From positions 359,637,486 through 359,701,485 of the forward strand of contig CM061142.1 in assembly GCA_030789695.1 (NCBI GenBank): 64,000 nt of DNA, read 5' to 3'. Source of the DNA: Scilla litardierei. Its lineage: Eukaryota > Streptophyta > Magnoliopsida > Asparagales > Asparagaceae. Below, piece after piece: positions 52,001-63,469 of the stretch (the first letter of the stretch is position 1; each line of letters opens with the position of its first letter). A model generated the notes under the pieces. It had not been told where the DNA came from, searched no databases, and worked only from the letters and a program-made list of their open reading frames with translations. The position numbers were made by a program, and so were the translations under genes.

Positions 52001-54567
52001 TGAAGGGTTTTCTGGTACCCTTAGGGCACAAAAACTCTATTCTCGTCCTAAGTCGGACGAAAATAGACAGAAAAAAAATTTGCAGCGGAAGAAAAATCTA
52101 GTTAATCTAATTAACATGCAGTTAAAACAATTTTAACTTAGCCCTTAGGTATAAAACCCTTAGCCAAGATCTATGCCAACTTGGGATGGATCTGACCATC
52201 CCAAGAAGTATCTAACTTACTGCGATTAAATTAAACTAATGCTTAATTAAACACATACCCGGAATCTCAGCCCTGGGGCAGGCGAGATGTTCCGCACCGT
52301 CTTCTGAGCCGCTCCCCGTCCCACGCCGAGCCACTCCTCGAACCGCTCCCCGAACCGCTCCTCGAATCGCTTCGCATCCCGAGGCGATCAATCCCGTGTC
52401 GCCGAGCCAACCACGCACCGAAGAAAGTTTCACGCGAGTGAAACCTTCGCCTAGATTTCGGATCTGAATCCGAACTCCGTTGCGGCTTTGCTAGAGCCCT
52501 CAAGAGTAAGACAGAAATATAGGGAGATAGATAAATATTAATTTAAGCCTAGATCCAAGCGTGCTCCAACATTTACGAGAGCCGCTCAGATCTAGAGCTT
52601 GGGACGATTTTTGAGGAGGAGAGCAGACCCCTATTTATATAGGCGGCTGACTGCTCCCCTTCTCTCAAAATCCAATGTGGGACTAATAATTAGAGTTAAT
52701 AAAATCAATTTAGTTTACCTTTCACAAAGTGCAAACTTCCGTGAATTTTAACTCCCTCACCGTTGAACTTCAGGATTGATACAACCAATCAATTCGAAGG
52801 GTGTTCAATGGTGAACGCATAGAAAAAAACAGTTCGTCAATCGGAGTTCGTTTGACCCTCTAATTGATCACCCAAAGTTCAGCCCACGGTAAGTTTTTCG
52901 CAAAAACTGAGCCGTCAAGCGAATCTGCCCTAAGTGCAGAAAAACTGCACTTTGTGGGACCCACCTGACCAGCTGGGTGAGCCCAGACCAGGCTGGATGA
53001 CTGGTCTGGGCGCACCCAGGCTGGTGCGCCCAGCCTGGGCACTAAGCCCGGGCCTGGGCCAGGCGCCCAGGGTGCCTGGGCGGCCCGCCTGGGCTAGGCC
53101 CAGGGCGCCCAGCGCCTGGGGCGGGCCCGCCTGGGCGCAGGCCCAGGCGCCCAGTGCCTGGGCCTGAGCCCAAGCGCCTGGGCTGGCGTCCTGGCTCAGC
53201 CAGGTCTGGCCAGGCGCCCAGGCCAGACCTGGTCTGGCCTGGGTCAGCCTGGTCTGACCCTGTCTGATCTGTTTGGCTGTTTTTGGCGTATCTTGAGCAT
53301 CTAGCGTCCGATTTGGACGCCGTTCGAACCTGGGTCTAGATCGGGACATTCCCGTCTTACCCGTGAACTTTTTCTTGCGTTTATATGATTAAATATTGTC
53401 TTAAACTATTTAAAACACATTTAATCTATTTTGCATCATATGCAAATTAGTCCCCTATCTAGGCTTAAATATCATTTGCATCAAAATGCAATTTTCTCTT
53501 CCTTTACATCAAATGCAAATTGTTCTCCCTAATTAATTTCTACCTATTACTAGACGAAGGTCGCACTCTGTGTGAGACCGTACAGCCTGACCCTTACAAC
53601 AGGTTGGGCTCGAAGCCCCATACGGCAGTGACCACGAGCAGTGGTTGCCATCCTTGCTTCAGGAATCATCATTATGTGGTTGACTCATTGACATGAGTAT
53701 TGTCGGGACCACCCTGACTGTTTCCGTGATGAGTTCCGCAGTTATAGTCTCTTCGTCTTAACTATGTCGTGTAGATCAAGTCTAGGGTACGGTCAAAACT
53801 GTTAACCCCAATAACTTGACTCCGGTTAGTTTCTGTCGATCTTTAGTCAAATAATGTTGGACTTCTTCCAACAAACTCTGGCTAGAGATTTTACTAAAGA
53901 CCGAACTAACCCTACGACACTAACTCCCATTGACCGGGAGAGACGAATCCTCTCTTGGTCATTACTCTCCTCATGCACTTCAAGTGTCACCCAATTAAAA
54001 GACCTTTCGACAGGCCTTGCCTCGAAGCTAGGTCAATTGATCTAAGTGGCATCGTTCACGCATAGGTTTGTCAAAATGACCTCAAGTCAAAAGACTAACT
54101 AGCCTATCATCACTCAGAGTCATCATTGACAGATTGGTCAATATAACCATATGATAACTCTTGTGGATCGTTCAGTGAACTCATTCTCTAATGAGCACCT
54201 GTGTCTTGGCTCCGACTTCGCCAAGTCAAGCGATCATGAGATCATCGCCACCGCTAAACAGTGAAGACTAAGACACAATGGTCTATCCGATGTTTCGATA
54301 TCCTTGTCTCGAAACATCTACGACCACGAACCCTTTTAGACTTATGCTACAGACGATCAAACATTTCTCCATGATCGAGATACTCATCTCGATACCTGTT
54401 TGACCTTGCATAAAGTCTCAGGACTTTACCTAAGTTAATGTCTAATGTTAACTACATTATAAAATAACTTAGATAAATTATTACCAAACAGCTGACTGTT
54501 ATTTCGAACAAGATGTTTGTCCTATTCACACAGAGATAAATAGCCTCGAGGGCATCATATCTCTACA
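52001..54567 (-). mobile_element. Element I: solo LTR of an E-related copia family
   Basis: 2567 bp, flanked by TSD TCAGG (51996-52000 and 54568-54572). The minus strand starts TGTAGAGATATGATGCCC and ends CCCTTCA. It aligns with both the fossil U3 segment of E (36419-37200) and the present LTR of E. There is no interior, so it arose by recombination between two LTRs. It has a TATA box CCTATATAAATAG (52631-52643, minus strand) and, upstream of it, a ~300-bp GC-rich palindromic block (52965-53265). Confidence 0.9.
52965..53265. repeat. CCTGGGC/GCCCAGG palindromic block
   Basis: About 300 bp made almost only of CCTGGGC, GCCCAGG, CAGGCGCC and GGTCTGG words in both orientations, for example GCCCAGCCTGGGC and GGCGCCCAG…CTGGGCGC. 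Element E has only one inverted repeat at the matching place (31548-31567). Confidence 0.85.
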
Positions 54568-55837
54568 TCAGGTGCATGTGACTTGTTAGTCAGTTGCTTG
54601 TCTCATCTTGCCCAAACTTTTTAAGTTTTGTCAACTTTCGCACTAGCGCCTGCAGGCGATGTAAGAAGGATTTACAGGTGCATGCACATGGCACAAGCGC
54701 CTGTATATGCTTCTACATTCACATGTCCAACACTTGCCCAGAACTTTGATTTTAGCAAGTTACGCATTTGTGCAATAGATGACTGATGTTGGTTTCCCAG
54801 TCACCTGCCCATGACACAGGCGCCTGTGGATTCTACATCAGTTGCTTGTCCTAGCTTACCCTGAATTCTTTAGTTTTAGCAACTTACACACTTAGGTTTT
54901 TGGTCGCCTATAGAAGGTTTCTCAGTCGCTTGATGGTTTTCAAGCGCATGTCCAACCTTCATACAGCCGACTGTCCTACGTGGTAAGTTACTGCTTGAAT
55001 TCACACCTACCCTCTGACAAGTGTAGCAGGCGAATGTAGTTTCTTCACCAATCGACTGTCTGTAGTGTAAATTCTATCCGTTGGCTTTTTCCACACGGAT
55101 TTCAAATGGGGTTTTCAGTATTTTGTTTGAGGGTTTTGGAGAACCTATAAGAGGGACTTCTACTGTTCCATTAGAGCCTCTTAGTCATTCTCTTAGCAAC
55201 TCAAGAATTCATCTTCAAGCTCTCAAACTCTCAACTCTCTCAAGCCCTAAGTCTAAATCTCATCTTGTCTTCCAACTAGGACCCATTCATCATCCTCTAG
55301 CTTTGGTGAAGACAAGAACAAGTGTTTCTCTCTTCTTGGAAGAGACGTCAACACACAACACACTTGCTCCTTCAAGTTCTACTTCAAGGCATAGGTGATT
55401 GTATGTGTTGCAATTTCATAATTTCATATCTTTTGATATTTGTTTCACTCTCGGTTTGTGAGAGTGGTTTACTTGATCCCAAGTTGTGGGATTCAAGGTC
55501 ATCGAGTGTTGATCGATTATACTTGTAGGGTTGCTACAACTGAGTTTAAGAGGAACCTGTAGTTAGGATTAGAACTTGAGTATTCAGAGGTATCCGGATG
55601 GAAGGGACGTAGGATTACCGAGAACAAGTTGGGTTTAACTTGGGTAATCCAAAGTTTTGAAACATACTTGTGTTTGCATTGTTCATTGTTCGTAATTCTT
55701 ATTTTCGCATCTTTGTTGGATTAGGATTTTAATTAGGCGTAATTTCTTAGTTAATTTTTATAAACACTATTTAACCCACTTCTAGTGTTTTCTGCATAGC
55801 CAGGGTCCTTACAATTGGTATCAGAGATAGTCTATAT

Positions 55838-56440
55838 CTATGGCATCCAAAAACAACAATGTTCCTCCTCATACTTCGTACAATAATCACGATTGTGATG
55901 GTGCTTTTACCGTATTCGAAGGATAATCAACGGTTCGTCCTCCTCATTTCAATGACACGAATTTCGGCTATTAGAAGTACCGAATGGAGACGTTCCTAAG
56001 GAGTTCTTCTCTTTGGAGAACCCCCCATAAGGATTACGTAAAACACATCGAAGAATATTTTGACAAATAGACTCCTGCCGAGTTTATGCATTGGATCCGG
56101 ATGAGTTCAACAAGATATGCACATGTAAGAGTGCATATCAAATATGTAACCATCTCATTGTCACCCATGAGGGGACAACCAATGTAAAATTGTCAAAGTT
56201 ACATGTTACTATACAAAACATCGACATGTTTCAAATGCAGGAAGGTGAGAACATTGCAACGATGTACGGACGCTTCACTGACATCACCAATGAGCTTGAA
56301 GCTCTTGGACACGCATATACACAACAACAGAAGGTAAGAAAGATAATCATGTCAATGACCTTAAAGTGGGAAAGAAGAGCTTTTGCCATTGAGGAGGTCA
56401 ATGACATGAAGAACTATACATGTCCATTTCATTTCATGTA
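55838..56440 (+). pseudogene. SIRE-type copia gag fragment
   Basis: Starts MASKNNNVPPHTSYNN at about 55840, then has stops in PPHFNDTNFGY-KYRMETFL. After a frame change it is open at 56091-56453 (KLHVTIQNIDMFQMQEGENI, TNELEALGHAYTQQQKVRKI, MSMTLKWERRAFAIEE), a UBN2-type gag. It has at least three stops and a frameshift. No pol follows. Confidence 0.78.
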
Positions 56441-56800
56441 TGATTCCCACTAAACATGTCAATTTCATGTCGGGGTGGGGTATTTTTCTTAATAAATTTC
56501 TCACTAAACATGTTTGGTTATCAACCATTTCTAACCATTTCTCATGCCCACTGATAGTGTGGGTTGCTTAATGTGAGAGTGGATGACTATGTAGCTTGCA
56601 GCTGAATGTAAATCTTGTTTTGTTTGAGTAATAAACAGTTTCTAGTTTTTACCTGTCATAATACTTGTTGCTATATCTCATTGATATTGGATTATTTTGG
56701 ATTCAAATTGAACTTGTGTTTGCTCATGAAAGTCTTCTCTCTGGTTACATTAGGGGAATTTTGTTTCCAAACATTCCGGGTATTTAGAAAATTTTATTTG
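56441..56800. other. Non-coding stretch
   Basis: AT-rich. It may be the inner part of the adjoining CACTA element. No open frame resembles a transposase. Confidence 0.4.
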
Positions 56801-57456
56801 TTGTTGTCAATCTTATCATTGGCAACTACTAATGTCGTTGCTATTACTGGCAATGACAACGACACACGTGGTTGCCATTGCCGGCAATAGCAACGACGTA
56901 GTCATCATCTATGTCGTTGCTATTACCGGCAATGGCAACCTTGTGTCGTTGGTATTGCGGTCAATGGAAATGACTTGTCTCACTACCATTAAGATCAATT
57001 GGTCGTTGCTATTTCTGGCAATGTCAATGACACTGGTCATTGCCACTGCCGGCAATGGCAACGACCGCAACGACCTGTGTCATTGCCATTGACCGATAAT
57101 GGCAACCTCATGTCATTGCCATCGCTGTTGATGGAAACGACCTGTCTCGGTGCCATTGAGATCAATGGGTCGTTGCCATTGACGGCAATGGCAACTACAC
57201 AGGTTGTTGCCATTGACGGTAATGGCAGCGACACATGTCGTTGCCTATGCCTGACACCCAATGGCAATGACCCCTCTTAACAATTCTTGAAAGCCTTTCG
57301 CAACGACAAATGTCGTTGCCAATAGTACCTATAGCAACGACTATTTTGTCGTTGCCAATATCTTTTGGTAACGGAGGTTACATCAACAACACATCAACGA
57401 CATTGGACTTTTAGCAACGACTTTTCGTGTTGCCATTAATCGGTTTTCTTGTAGTG
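56801..57456 (-). mobile_element. CACTA transposon terminus with subterminal repeats
   Basis: The right edge GTTTTCTTGTAGTG (57443-57456) gives CACTACAAGAAAAC on the minus strand, the classic plant CACTA end. The inner 600 bp is filled with GTCGTTGCCATT/AATGGCAACGAC repeats in both orientations. The other end was not found in the window. Confidence 0.8.
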
Positions 57457-57700
57457 AGCCCCTCCCCCCCGGTCGTGGAGGGCAGGGTGGTGTTGGCGCC
57501 GGTTAAAGATCCCCCCTAGGGGGTGTGTATGCACGCGCGCGCGTGTCGTTAAAGAGTCCCCCTTCGGGGGAGGGGGTGGGTGTGGGTGTGGTGCGCCAGA
57601 TCAAGGCCCCCCCCCCCCCCCCCCCCCCCCCCCGCGCAGGGGGGTTTTGGGGATGAGGCCGGGAGGCCAGCTGGGACGGAGAACCGCTTCAGGTGGTGGA
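57457..57700. other. GC-rich stretch with C-homopolymer
   Basis: Holds CGCGCGCG, several GGGGG/CCCCC inverted pairs and a run of about 27 C (57607-57633). No gene. Confidence 0.85.
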
Positions 57701-58228
57701 TGATTGTTTTTTGATTTGTTATGTAATTTAAAGAGATATACAATTAATGAATATGTATGATCTAATTTGGTCCCTGTAATTTGATCTAAACACAATGAAT
57801 ATATATAAACTATGTTTAGATCTAGGAGTTTTAGTATTTACCTCTAGATTCGTTTGATCTAGGGAAGATCGGAGAGCAAAAAATTTGCAGAAAATAATCC
57901 CGCTCCTTGAGGACGTAGAAAAATCAACGGCTACGTAAACGATCAAACTACTTGAGTTGTTGGCTAACGATCCGCCAACAGATATAAGATTCTTTCGCCT
58001 TTTTTGTTTATTGGAAAGAATTTTTGTAGAGAAAAATTTCTAGAGACAATCGTGCATGATAACGTGTTGAGAGTTGGAAGAAGTAGCTAATGGTTTAAGC
58101 CATAACCATACTTATATGCATTCATATAAGGGTTACATCATCTAGACTTCAAGAGACACCCACTACTAAGTGGGCGTAATGTTGTATGGTTAGTGGATCG
58201 AGACCAAAGGTCTCCCCCGTTCATAACA
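57701..58228 (-). mobile_element. Element L: copia relic (5' LTR and leader start)
   Basis: The minus strand has an LTR of about 165 bp (58064-58228; TGTTATGAACGG…CTCAACA), then a primer-site region (CGTTATCATGCACG), then a leader that shares the ACCTCTAGATTC phrase with G and F. It is cut off near 57700. Coding sequence is lost. Confidence 0.65.
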
Positions 58229-58784
58229 TCTTTTGTATTGTAAAACTCCATGGATATTGAACGAGTAACCACACCCAACCGAAGGCCAAGTAAATTGACA
58301 ATCCTCACTCCATTCTCCAAAAAAGAAAGTAAATGTATTCACACAAAACATGCTCGAATGGGATTAGTGTGTGATTTTGGGAAAAGGCGAGGAACACTTG
58401 CACTAACCACTCTCTTCCCTCTGTCTAAACAGGGTGATGATATTCACAGTTACACATTTTGCTAGTCAGGTTTGCCCTTTTCTTATAAAAGTTTACAGAA
58501 TTGAATGGCACAGCTGTAAATATAAGTAACGCCACTAGCAAAATGTGTAACGTGGCTAGCAGCACTCATCTAAACAACCCCACAAAGGCCATTTCCGCGT
58601 CCTGCGCCCTAATATAATAATAATAATAATAACAACAATATTGATATATAACAGGCCTCGACTCTCAGTTCTTTCCTCCATCCATAAAGAGCGAGAAAGA
58701 GAGAGAGAGGGGGAGAGAGGGACTCAGCAATCTCAGCAGCAAAAACCAAAACGAAAACCAAAAGAAAATAGAAGGAATTTTCAA
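58229..58784 (+). promoter_or_regulatory. Promoter and 5' leader of the BRH1-like gene
   Basis: A TATA box GATATATAAC is at 58643-58652, about 135 bp before the ATG. The transcribed leader is GA-rich (GAGAGAAAGAGAGAGAGAGG near 58689-58715). The MITE-like hairpin (58449-58551) sits about 90 bp upstream of the TATA. The far part (58230-58440) has no recognised element. Confidence 0.6.
58449..58551. mobile_element. MITE-like hairpin with perfect 18-bp inverted ends
   Basis: GTTACACATTTTGCTAGT (58449-58466) is exactly inverted at 58534-58551 and encloses 67 bp. There is no coding capacity. I could not find a clear target duplication. Confidence 0.65.
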
Positions 58785-59372
58785 ATGGGGTTTCCTTTGG
58801 GCTACTCGGAGCTCCTCCTCCCAAAGCTCCTCCTACAGATGGTCTTCCTGCTGGGATTCATCCGCCGCGTCATCTCTTGGGCCTTCAACTTCGCCGGCCT
58901 CGGCGACCTCCTCGACTCCGACGGCCCATGGCCCGACTCCTCCTCCCTCCTCCAAATCCACCACCAAAACAACAACAACAGCAACCACCACCACAACCAC
59001 CACCAGTTCCAGTCTGTTTCCGCCATGCTAATCCAAGAGACCCTTCCCGTCGTCAGATTCAATCACCTCCGGGACTCCATCTCCGACAGCTGCGCGGTCT
59101 GCCTCTACGAGTTCGAGGCCGAGGACGAGGTCCGGCGGCTCAGCAACTGCAGGCACGTGTTCCACAGAAGCTGCCTCGACCGCTGGATGGAGCACGACCA
59201 GCGCACCTGCCCCCTCTGCCGGACCCCTCTCATCCCCGACGAGCTGCAGGACTCCTTCAATGACCGCATGTGGGCCGCCGCCGGCCTGCCCGATTCCTCC
59301 TCTGCCGACTTCGACCCCCTCTCCTCCTTTTATTCCCCCACGCTGAGCTTTGGGCATCACCTGATCTCTTAA
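58785..59372 (+). CDS. RING-H2 E3 ubiquitin ligase, BRH1/RHA1-like
   Basis: 195 residues, single exon. I chose ATG 58785 because MGFPLGYSELLLPKLL matches the family N-terminus. The open frame upstream is the GA-rich leader. N-terminal residues 9-39 are hydrophobic (a probable membrane anchor). Residues 55-75 are a His/Asn-rich linker. The RING-H2 finger is C103, C106, C122, H124, H127, C130, C142 and C145, with Trp in CLDRWMEHD. RING proteins of this type bind an E2 enzyme and ubiquitinate substrates. Relatives of Arabidopsis BRH1 respond to brassinosteroid and chitin. The Cys/His set is complete and there is no break, so I take it as functional. It is the only intact host gene here, and transposable elements lie on both sides. 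The orthology is by motif and overall layout. Confidence 0.9.
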   Translation: MGFPLGYSELLLPKLLLQMVFLLGFIRRVISWAFNFAGLGDLLDSDGPWPDSSSLLQIHHQNNNNSNHHHNHHQFQSVSAMLIQETLPVVRFNHLRDSISDSCAVCLYEFEAEDEVRRLSNCRHVFHRSCLDRWMEHDQRTCPLCRTPLIPDELQDSFNDRMWAAAGLPDSSSADFDPLSSFYSPTLSFGHHLIS

Positions 59373-61835
59373 CCCTTGTAGAACAAAAAAAAATTCGGAA
59401 ATCTGAGTGTGAATTGAGTTAATTAATTGTATATAGAAACTCTTTTTTTGCCCCTTTCTTCTGATTCTATAGGTTTATTGATTAGAGATTGGGTTTTCCT
59501 GTGTTCTTGATGCTATGAGTTGAGAATTGAAAGTAAGTAACTTGGATTTTGACTTGCTAAATCTAGTTTTTTTTTCAAGTTCAACATTGGTTGGCTTTAA
59601 AGCAATGGCTGTAATTTCGGGCAAGTGATGGCTTCTGAGCAAACTTCCATTGATTGGTGTAACAACAGGAATCGACGAATGTAGAGGTACAGGTAACACT
59701 CGGTTGGATGCGATGAATGTAGAGGAACGATTTATGGAGCAACGCTGTATCGTGACTATGCAGGTTTAGATTTTATCATGGACAAGATTTGTTGGGAAGC
59801 ACAGGGAACAGGGTGAAGATAGGCATTGAGACAGAAACAAAAAAGGATCGATGTGCGTCTACATGAAAAAATGTACATAGTGGACGAGCTGCAGATTCAT
59901 CGCTTGAGCTTGCTCGATGCCACACCAACAAATATTATGCAGCTCATGACTGATCTTCAAGTTATCAAAATTAATGTAAGATCCAGATCTGGTTCTGTCA
60001 ATCACCGGTCCTGGGATTGTGTTTTGAGGTTATATCGCCATCATCATCATCAGAAGAACAATGCCCGTGTGACTATAATTAAACAAGTGATTATAGGAAC
60101 GACATAGCATTCTCTAATAGGGAAGATAGCTCGTTGCGTTAGTGACGTCAAGAACATACATCTTGTGTGAAATTTAACTAATGCTACCACTTTAAAAATC
60201 CTTCTGCACAGTTAAACACTGTGTGCATGCAAGCCAACGCGTGTCAGCTAGGGTGGATCATATATTATGACTACGATTTTACTCCCTGCCCTGCAAAAAA
60301 CAGAGACAGTTCTCAGAGGGGAACATTAGCTGCAGATAAGGAACAGATCAACTGGCATGTGACATGGTAATCTAATATGGAGTTAAGTGAATTATTCGTA
60401 TCTGAAAGGGGAATTGACACAAATATCAACTAACCCCATAAAAGCCGTCCATCGCAAAGAGGATAGAGTGGTGTCCGCGTCGCTAGCGAACAGTTCATGA
60501 AGAACAGATTCGATTCGATGCAGTACGCTTTAATGTTGTTCGGGTTGGCCCATTTGATGGAGCAGCGCACGAGTATGAGCAAGGAAGTAATTAGATGTGT
60601 AGGCGATCCTCTGTAATGCAGTGTCACCATAGCATGTAACCATTCACGTAAGGGACTGTTTATATATAGGTGTTAGAAATTCATTAGAGAGATGAACGCA
60701 TCACCTTGCACCGGATTAGAGGAGCTCGTCGCCCTGGATCGTATTTGGAATCACCGAAGGAAACCAAAAAGTTCTTACACCCAAGTTATCTTCTTCTTCT
60801 TCTTCTTTGTTTGTGTGTTGGGACGAAGGAAAGAAACGTTCAATTCTCTTGATTAATTTTCTCACCGCCAATAGGGGGTTATATGATAATGTAAGGGTAG
60901 TTACAAAACACACTTGCATTAGGAACCATGAACGTCTGTAAATTGCAATTATATCCACCAAGGCTAATTCAATTTACATATAACCCCTTAATCATACTAT
61001 AATTGTTATTTACCCCATTGGTTAAACCTGTCATAGGCGTACCCAAATCCAATATCTCACACTCGCACATGATGAGATTGTTGTTACAAAAAAACATGTG
61101 AAGAAGACTTCTTACTTGGTAACTTGGTCGTGCGACCCATAAGCCAATATAGGCAATTTTGTTGTGCAATGGTTAGAAATACACAGCTACCCTTTATAAA
61201 TTCGAACCTCTGAAGTTTCTCCGTCGCTTATAATACCCCAGGTCTAATTTGTTATACCAATTTTAGTATTCCTGATACCTCTTAATAATTATTTACTTTT
61301 GAGGACATACTTAAATATTTTTCACATTGATGTCTCTTAATCACATAGATTGGCCGGCCTATGAGATCATCAAACTTGATATTAACAAACTTAGCCTTTC
61401 ATTTGCACTCAATATTCTAAGTCTCAACTTAATTGCTTTCCTAGATATATTCTTTTAGACCGAATCACTCGTGGTCATAAGAAATATGCTAAAGTAGCTT
61501 TCACCAATTTTGAGACTTTGAACCGGTCAATTAGTCAAAGGGTAATTATGAGGAAACAAATCATCTAGGGACTCACATAGTGGAAAGGCACGGATCCATT
61601 TTGTCACTTCTCATTATGGTCAACTCTAGCACATGTGGTGTGAATCACATGCAACGGTGTATTACGTATGTCTTTTGAATATTTTAAATCTATCACCGTT
61701 CAAACTCAAGTTAAATGAACGCATACATTTAACATTGAATTCTACAACAATCAATTGCTCCAAGAATTCGTGTCTGGCTCATGAATAGGCTTAAATGAAT
61801 TTTGTGGAATTAGTTCATCACAGTCATTATATGTA

Positions 61836-61873
<38 letters not shown>
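59373..61873. other. 3' flank of the RING gene and unassigned sequence
   Basis: 59373-59500 is probably 3' UTR. The rest shows no gene I can support. It has a CTT run (about 60791-60808), a CATCATCAT run (about 60039-60050) and, at 60700-61870, T/A-rich sequence with a transposon-like look but no recognisable ends. A (GT)n run is at 61843-61871. Confidence 0.45.
61843..61872. repeat. (GT)n microsatellite
   Basis: Uninterrupted GT repeat directly left of the first Helitron-like start. Confidence 0.95.
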
Positions 61874-61874
<1 letters not shown>

Positions 61875-62354
61875 CTATCTTATAAAATAGATATTTACAT
61901 GTTTGCCATTGTCGTACTAGGACAAAATGGTGGGTAGAGATATGGCCATGGTTTGGCCCCATCATTAAGGTGGGGCCCACTTGGAGATGAGTTGGGGCTT
62001 GGGTGTAGTTTGGGGTTTTTGTTGTGCACCCAAATATAAGCCATCCCTCTTCCCATGAATTACAAGGTTGCCATTCCTTTTAAATACAACAAAAAATACT
62101 ACTCTATTTACAGGGTTTCCATTGGCCCAATTTTATCCATTTGTTTCCCTCTATTTACATGGTTGCCATTAGCAATTTTCCCACTTTGAACCTCTCTTAT
62201 TTACATGTTTGCCATTAGGATTTATAGCCCTTTTACCCTCCGACGTTACCGACACACAAACCCACACTTTTCACACCTTTTCGGTTGCAAGTGCACCGCA
62301 TCCCGTTCATGGTGGAGTTTTTCGCCATGCACTGTGTGCGCAGGTAATTTATAG
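61874..62354 (+). mobile_element. Non-autonomous Helitron-like element 1
   Basis: Starts TCTATCTTATAAAATAGAT, the usual plant Helitron 5' style. It ends with a GCAC-TGT-GTGC hairpin (62329-62339) about 12 bp before TTATAG, followed by T. The last four bases deviate from CTAG. Repeated phrases TTTACATG(G/T)TTGCCATT occur inside. Confidence 0.6.
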
Positions 62355-62737
62355 TCTATTATACAAAAGAGGGTTGGCCAACTGAGCTTGTCCCAGTTGG
62401 CAGGTTTGTCCCAGTCATAAGCTGACTGGCACAAACAACCAAAAAATGACCCCCACCAACTTATTAAACATGGTTTCCATTCCACCCAAGAACCCAAAAA
62501 ACACCCCTCCCAATGTCACTTATTTACTTGTTTGCCCACTTTTGGACTTTGGGGTTTTGAGCTTTCTTTTGGGCTCTGGGGGTTTGGACTTTGGGTTTTG
62601 TTTTGGGTTCATTTTAACTATGACGTTACCGACTCACACACCCACACTTCTCTATCCTTTACGGTTGCGCGTGTGCACCGCATCAGTTTCGTGCGGTTTT
62701 TTTTGCACTGTGCACTTTGTGCACGGGTTATTTCTAG
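62355..62737 (+). mobile_element. Non-autonomous Helitron-like element 2
   Basis: Starts TCTATTATACAAAAGAGGG and ends GTGCAC-TTT-GTGCAC (62710-62724), then GGGTTATTTCTAG, followed by T. This is a canonical 3' end: hairpin about 10 bp from CTAG, with insertion before T. Its last ~130 bp (GACGTTACCGAC…) resembles the end of element 1. The two abut. Confidence 0.72.
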
Positions 62738-62740
62738 TAT

Positions 62741-63000
62741 CACTACTACATATTTCGGCTTGGATAATGCCACTTAGATAGCGCTTCTAACAAGCGCTAT
62801 CTAAGTGAGCTCTTGAATAGCGCTTCTGCACTTATAGAAAATAAAAATAAATCAAAATTAAGGTAAAAATCACTTAGATAGCGCTTTTTATTAAAGCGCT
62901 ATCCAAGTAGTACCTTAAATGGTGCTTTATTTTAGCGCTATGGTACTAATCGTTACATAAGCACTTTTATTAAAAAAACGCAGTATTCGGCTGCGAATGA
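62741..63000 (+). mobile_element. CACTA-type terminus with AAGCGCTATCTAAGT repeats
   Basis: CACTACTACATATTTCGG is followed by direct and inverted TTAGATAGCGCTT/AAGCGCTATCTAAGT words at 62777-62945. No second end is seen; the element continues or is truncated. Confidence 0.6.
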
Positions 63001-63469
63001 GATTCGTATGCAGCCCTCCGTTCTTCTGATGAGATCAGACGAACACTCCCCAACTCAAAACACGGGCGTCATCCTGTCCTTTCGATCAGATCGAACAGTT
63101 CCTTATCTCTCTCTCCCCAAACATCCAGGCCCGTGACCCCCCCTCTCTCGAGCTCCCTGGCGATTCCGTCGATCTCCTTCCCTCTCTCCTCTGGTTTCAT
63201 TATGCGACCGTCGTCAGCTACCTCCATAGAGTTCGTGTGTTTCTCCTTCGCCTCTGATTCCTCTCTCGTAGCACCGCCATCCCGACTGATTTGGGGCTTT
63301 AGGGTTTTGGATCGTGGGTTTCTCCTTCGCCTCTGATTCCTCTCTTGCTGCATCGCCATCCTGACTGATTTGGGGCTTTATGGTTTTGGATCTTGCTTTC
63401 CTCCAATTGAACGTGAAACCGTCTGATTTTCTGAGGTAATCATCCATGTTTTCGCTATAGCTTCAATTT
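63001..63469. repeat. 79-bp tandem duplication in unassigned sequence
   Basis: 63240-63318 is repeated at 63319-63397 with a few mismatches (TTTCTCCTTCGCCTCTGATT…). Open frames on both strands arise from the repeat. It may be a captured gene piece inside the CACTA element; I cannot assign a product. Confidence 0.7.

Larger units (their letters stand above)
51423..55813 (+). repeat. Element H 5' LTR (interrupted by I)
   Basis: Two parts, 51423-52000 and 54573-55813. Palindromic words occur at 51835-51990 (CAGGCGATTG, ACAGGCGTCC, CAGCCGACTG, ACAGGCGCCTGT) and 54640-55030 (GCGCCTGCAGGCG, AGCGCCTGT, ACAGGCGCCTGT, CAGCCGACTG). All lie upstream of the TATA. Confidence 0.8.
51423..56440 (+). mobile_element. 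Element H: SIRE-like Ty1/copia, 5' LTR and partial gag (holds solo LTR I)
   Basis: The LTR starts TGTTGAGTATTAGACC at 51423 and ends CCTTACA at 55813. It is followed by a tRNA-Met primer site TTGGTATCAGAG (55815-55826). Without insertion I the LTR is about 1.82 kb. gag follows and is lost after about 56440. The LTR carries CAGGCGCCTG/CAGTCGACTG-type palindromes and a TATA-like CCTATAAGAG (55144-55153). Confidence 0.82.

Noticed and set aside
52930..53349. 139-residue Gly/Ala/Gln-rich frame in solo LTR I
   Set aside because: Translation of the CCTGGGC palindromic block.
58877..59263. Alternative 128-residue frame over the RING gene
   Set aside because: Overlaps the clear RING-H2 frame in another phase and has no domain.
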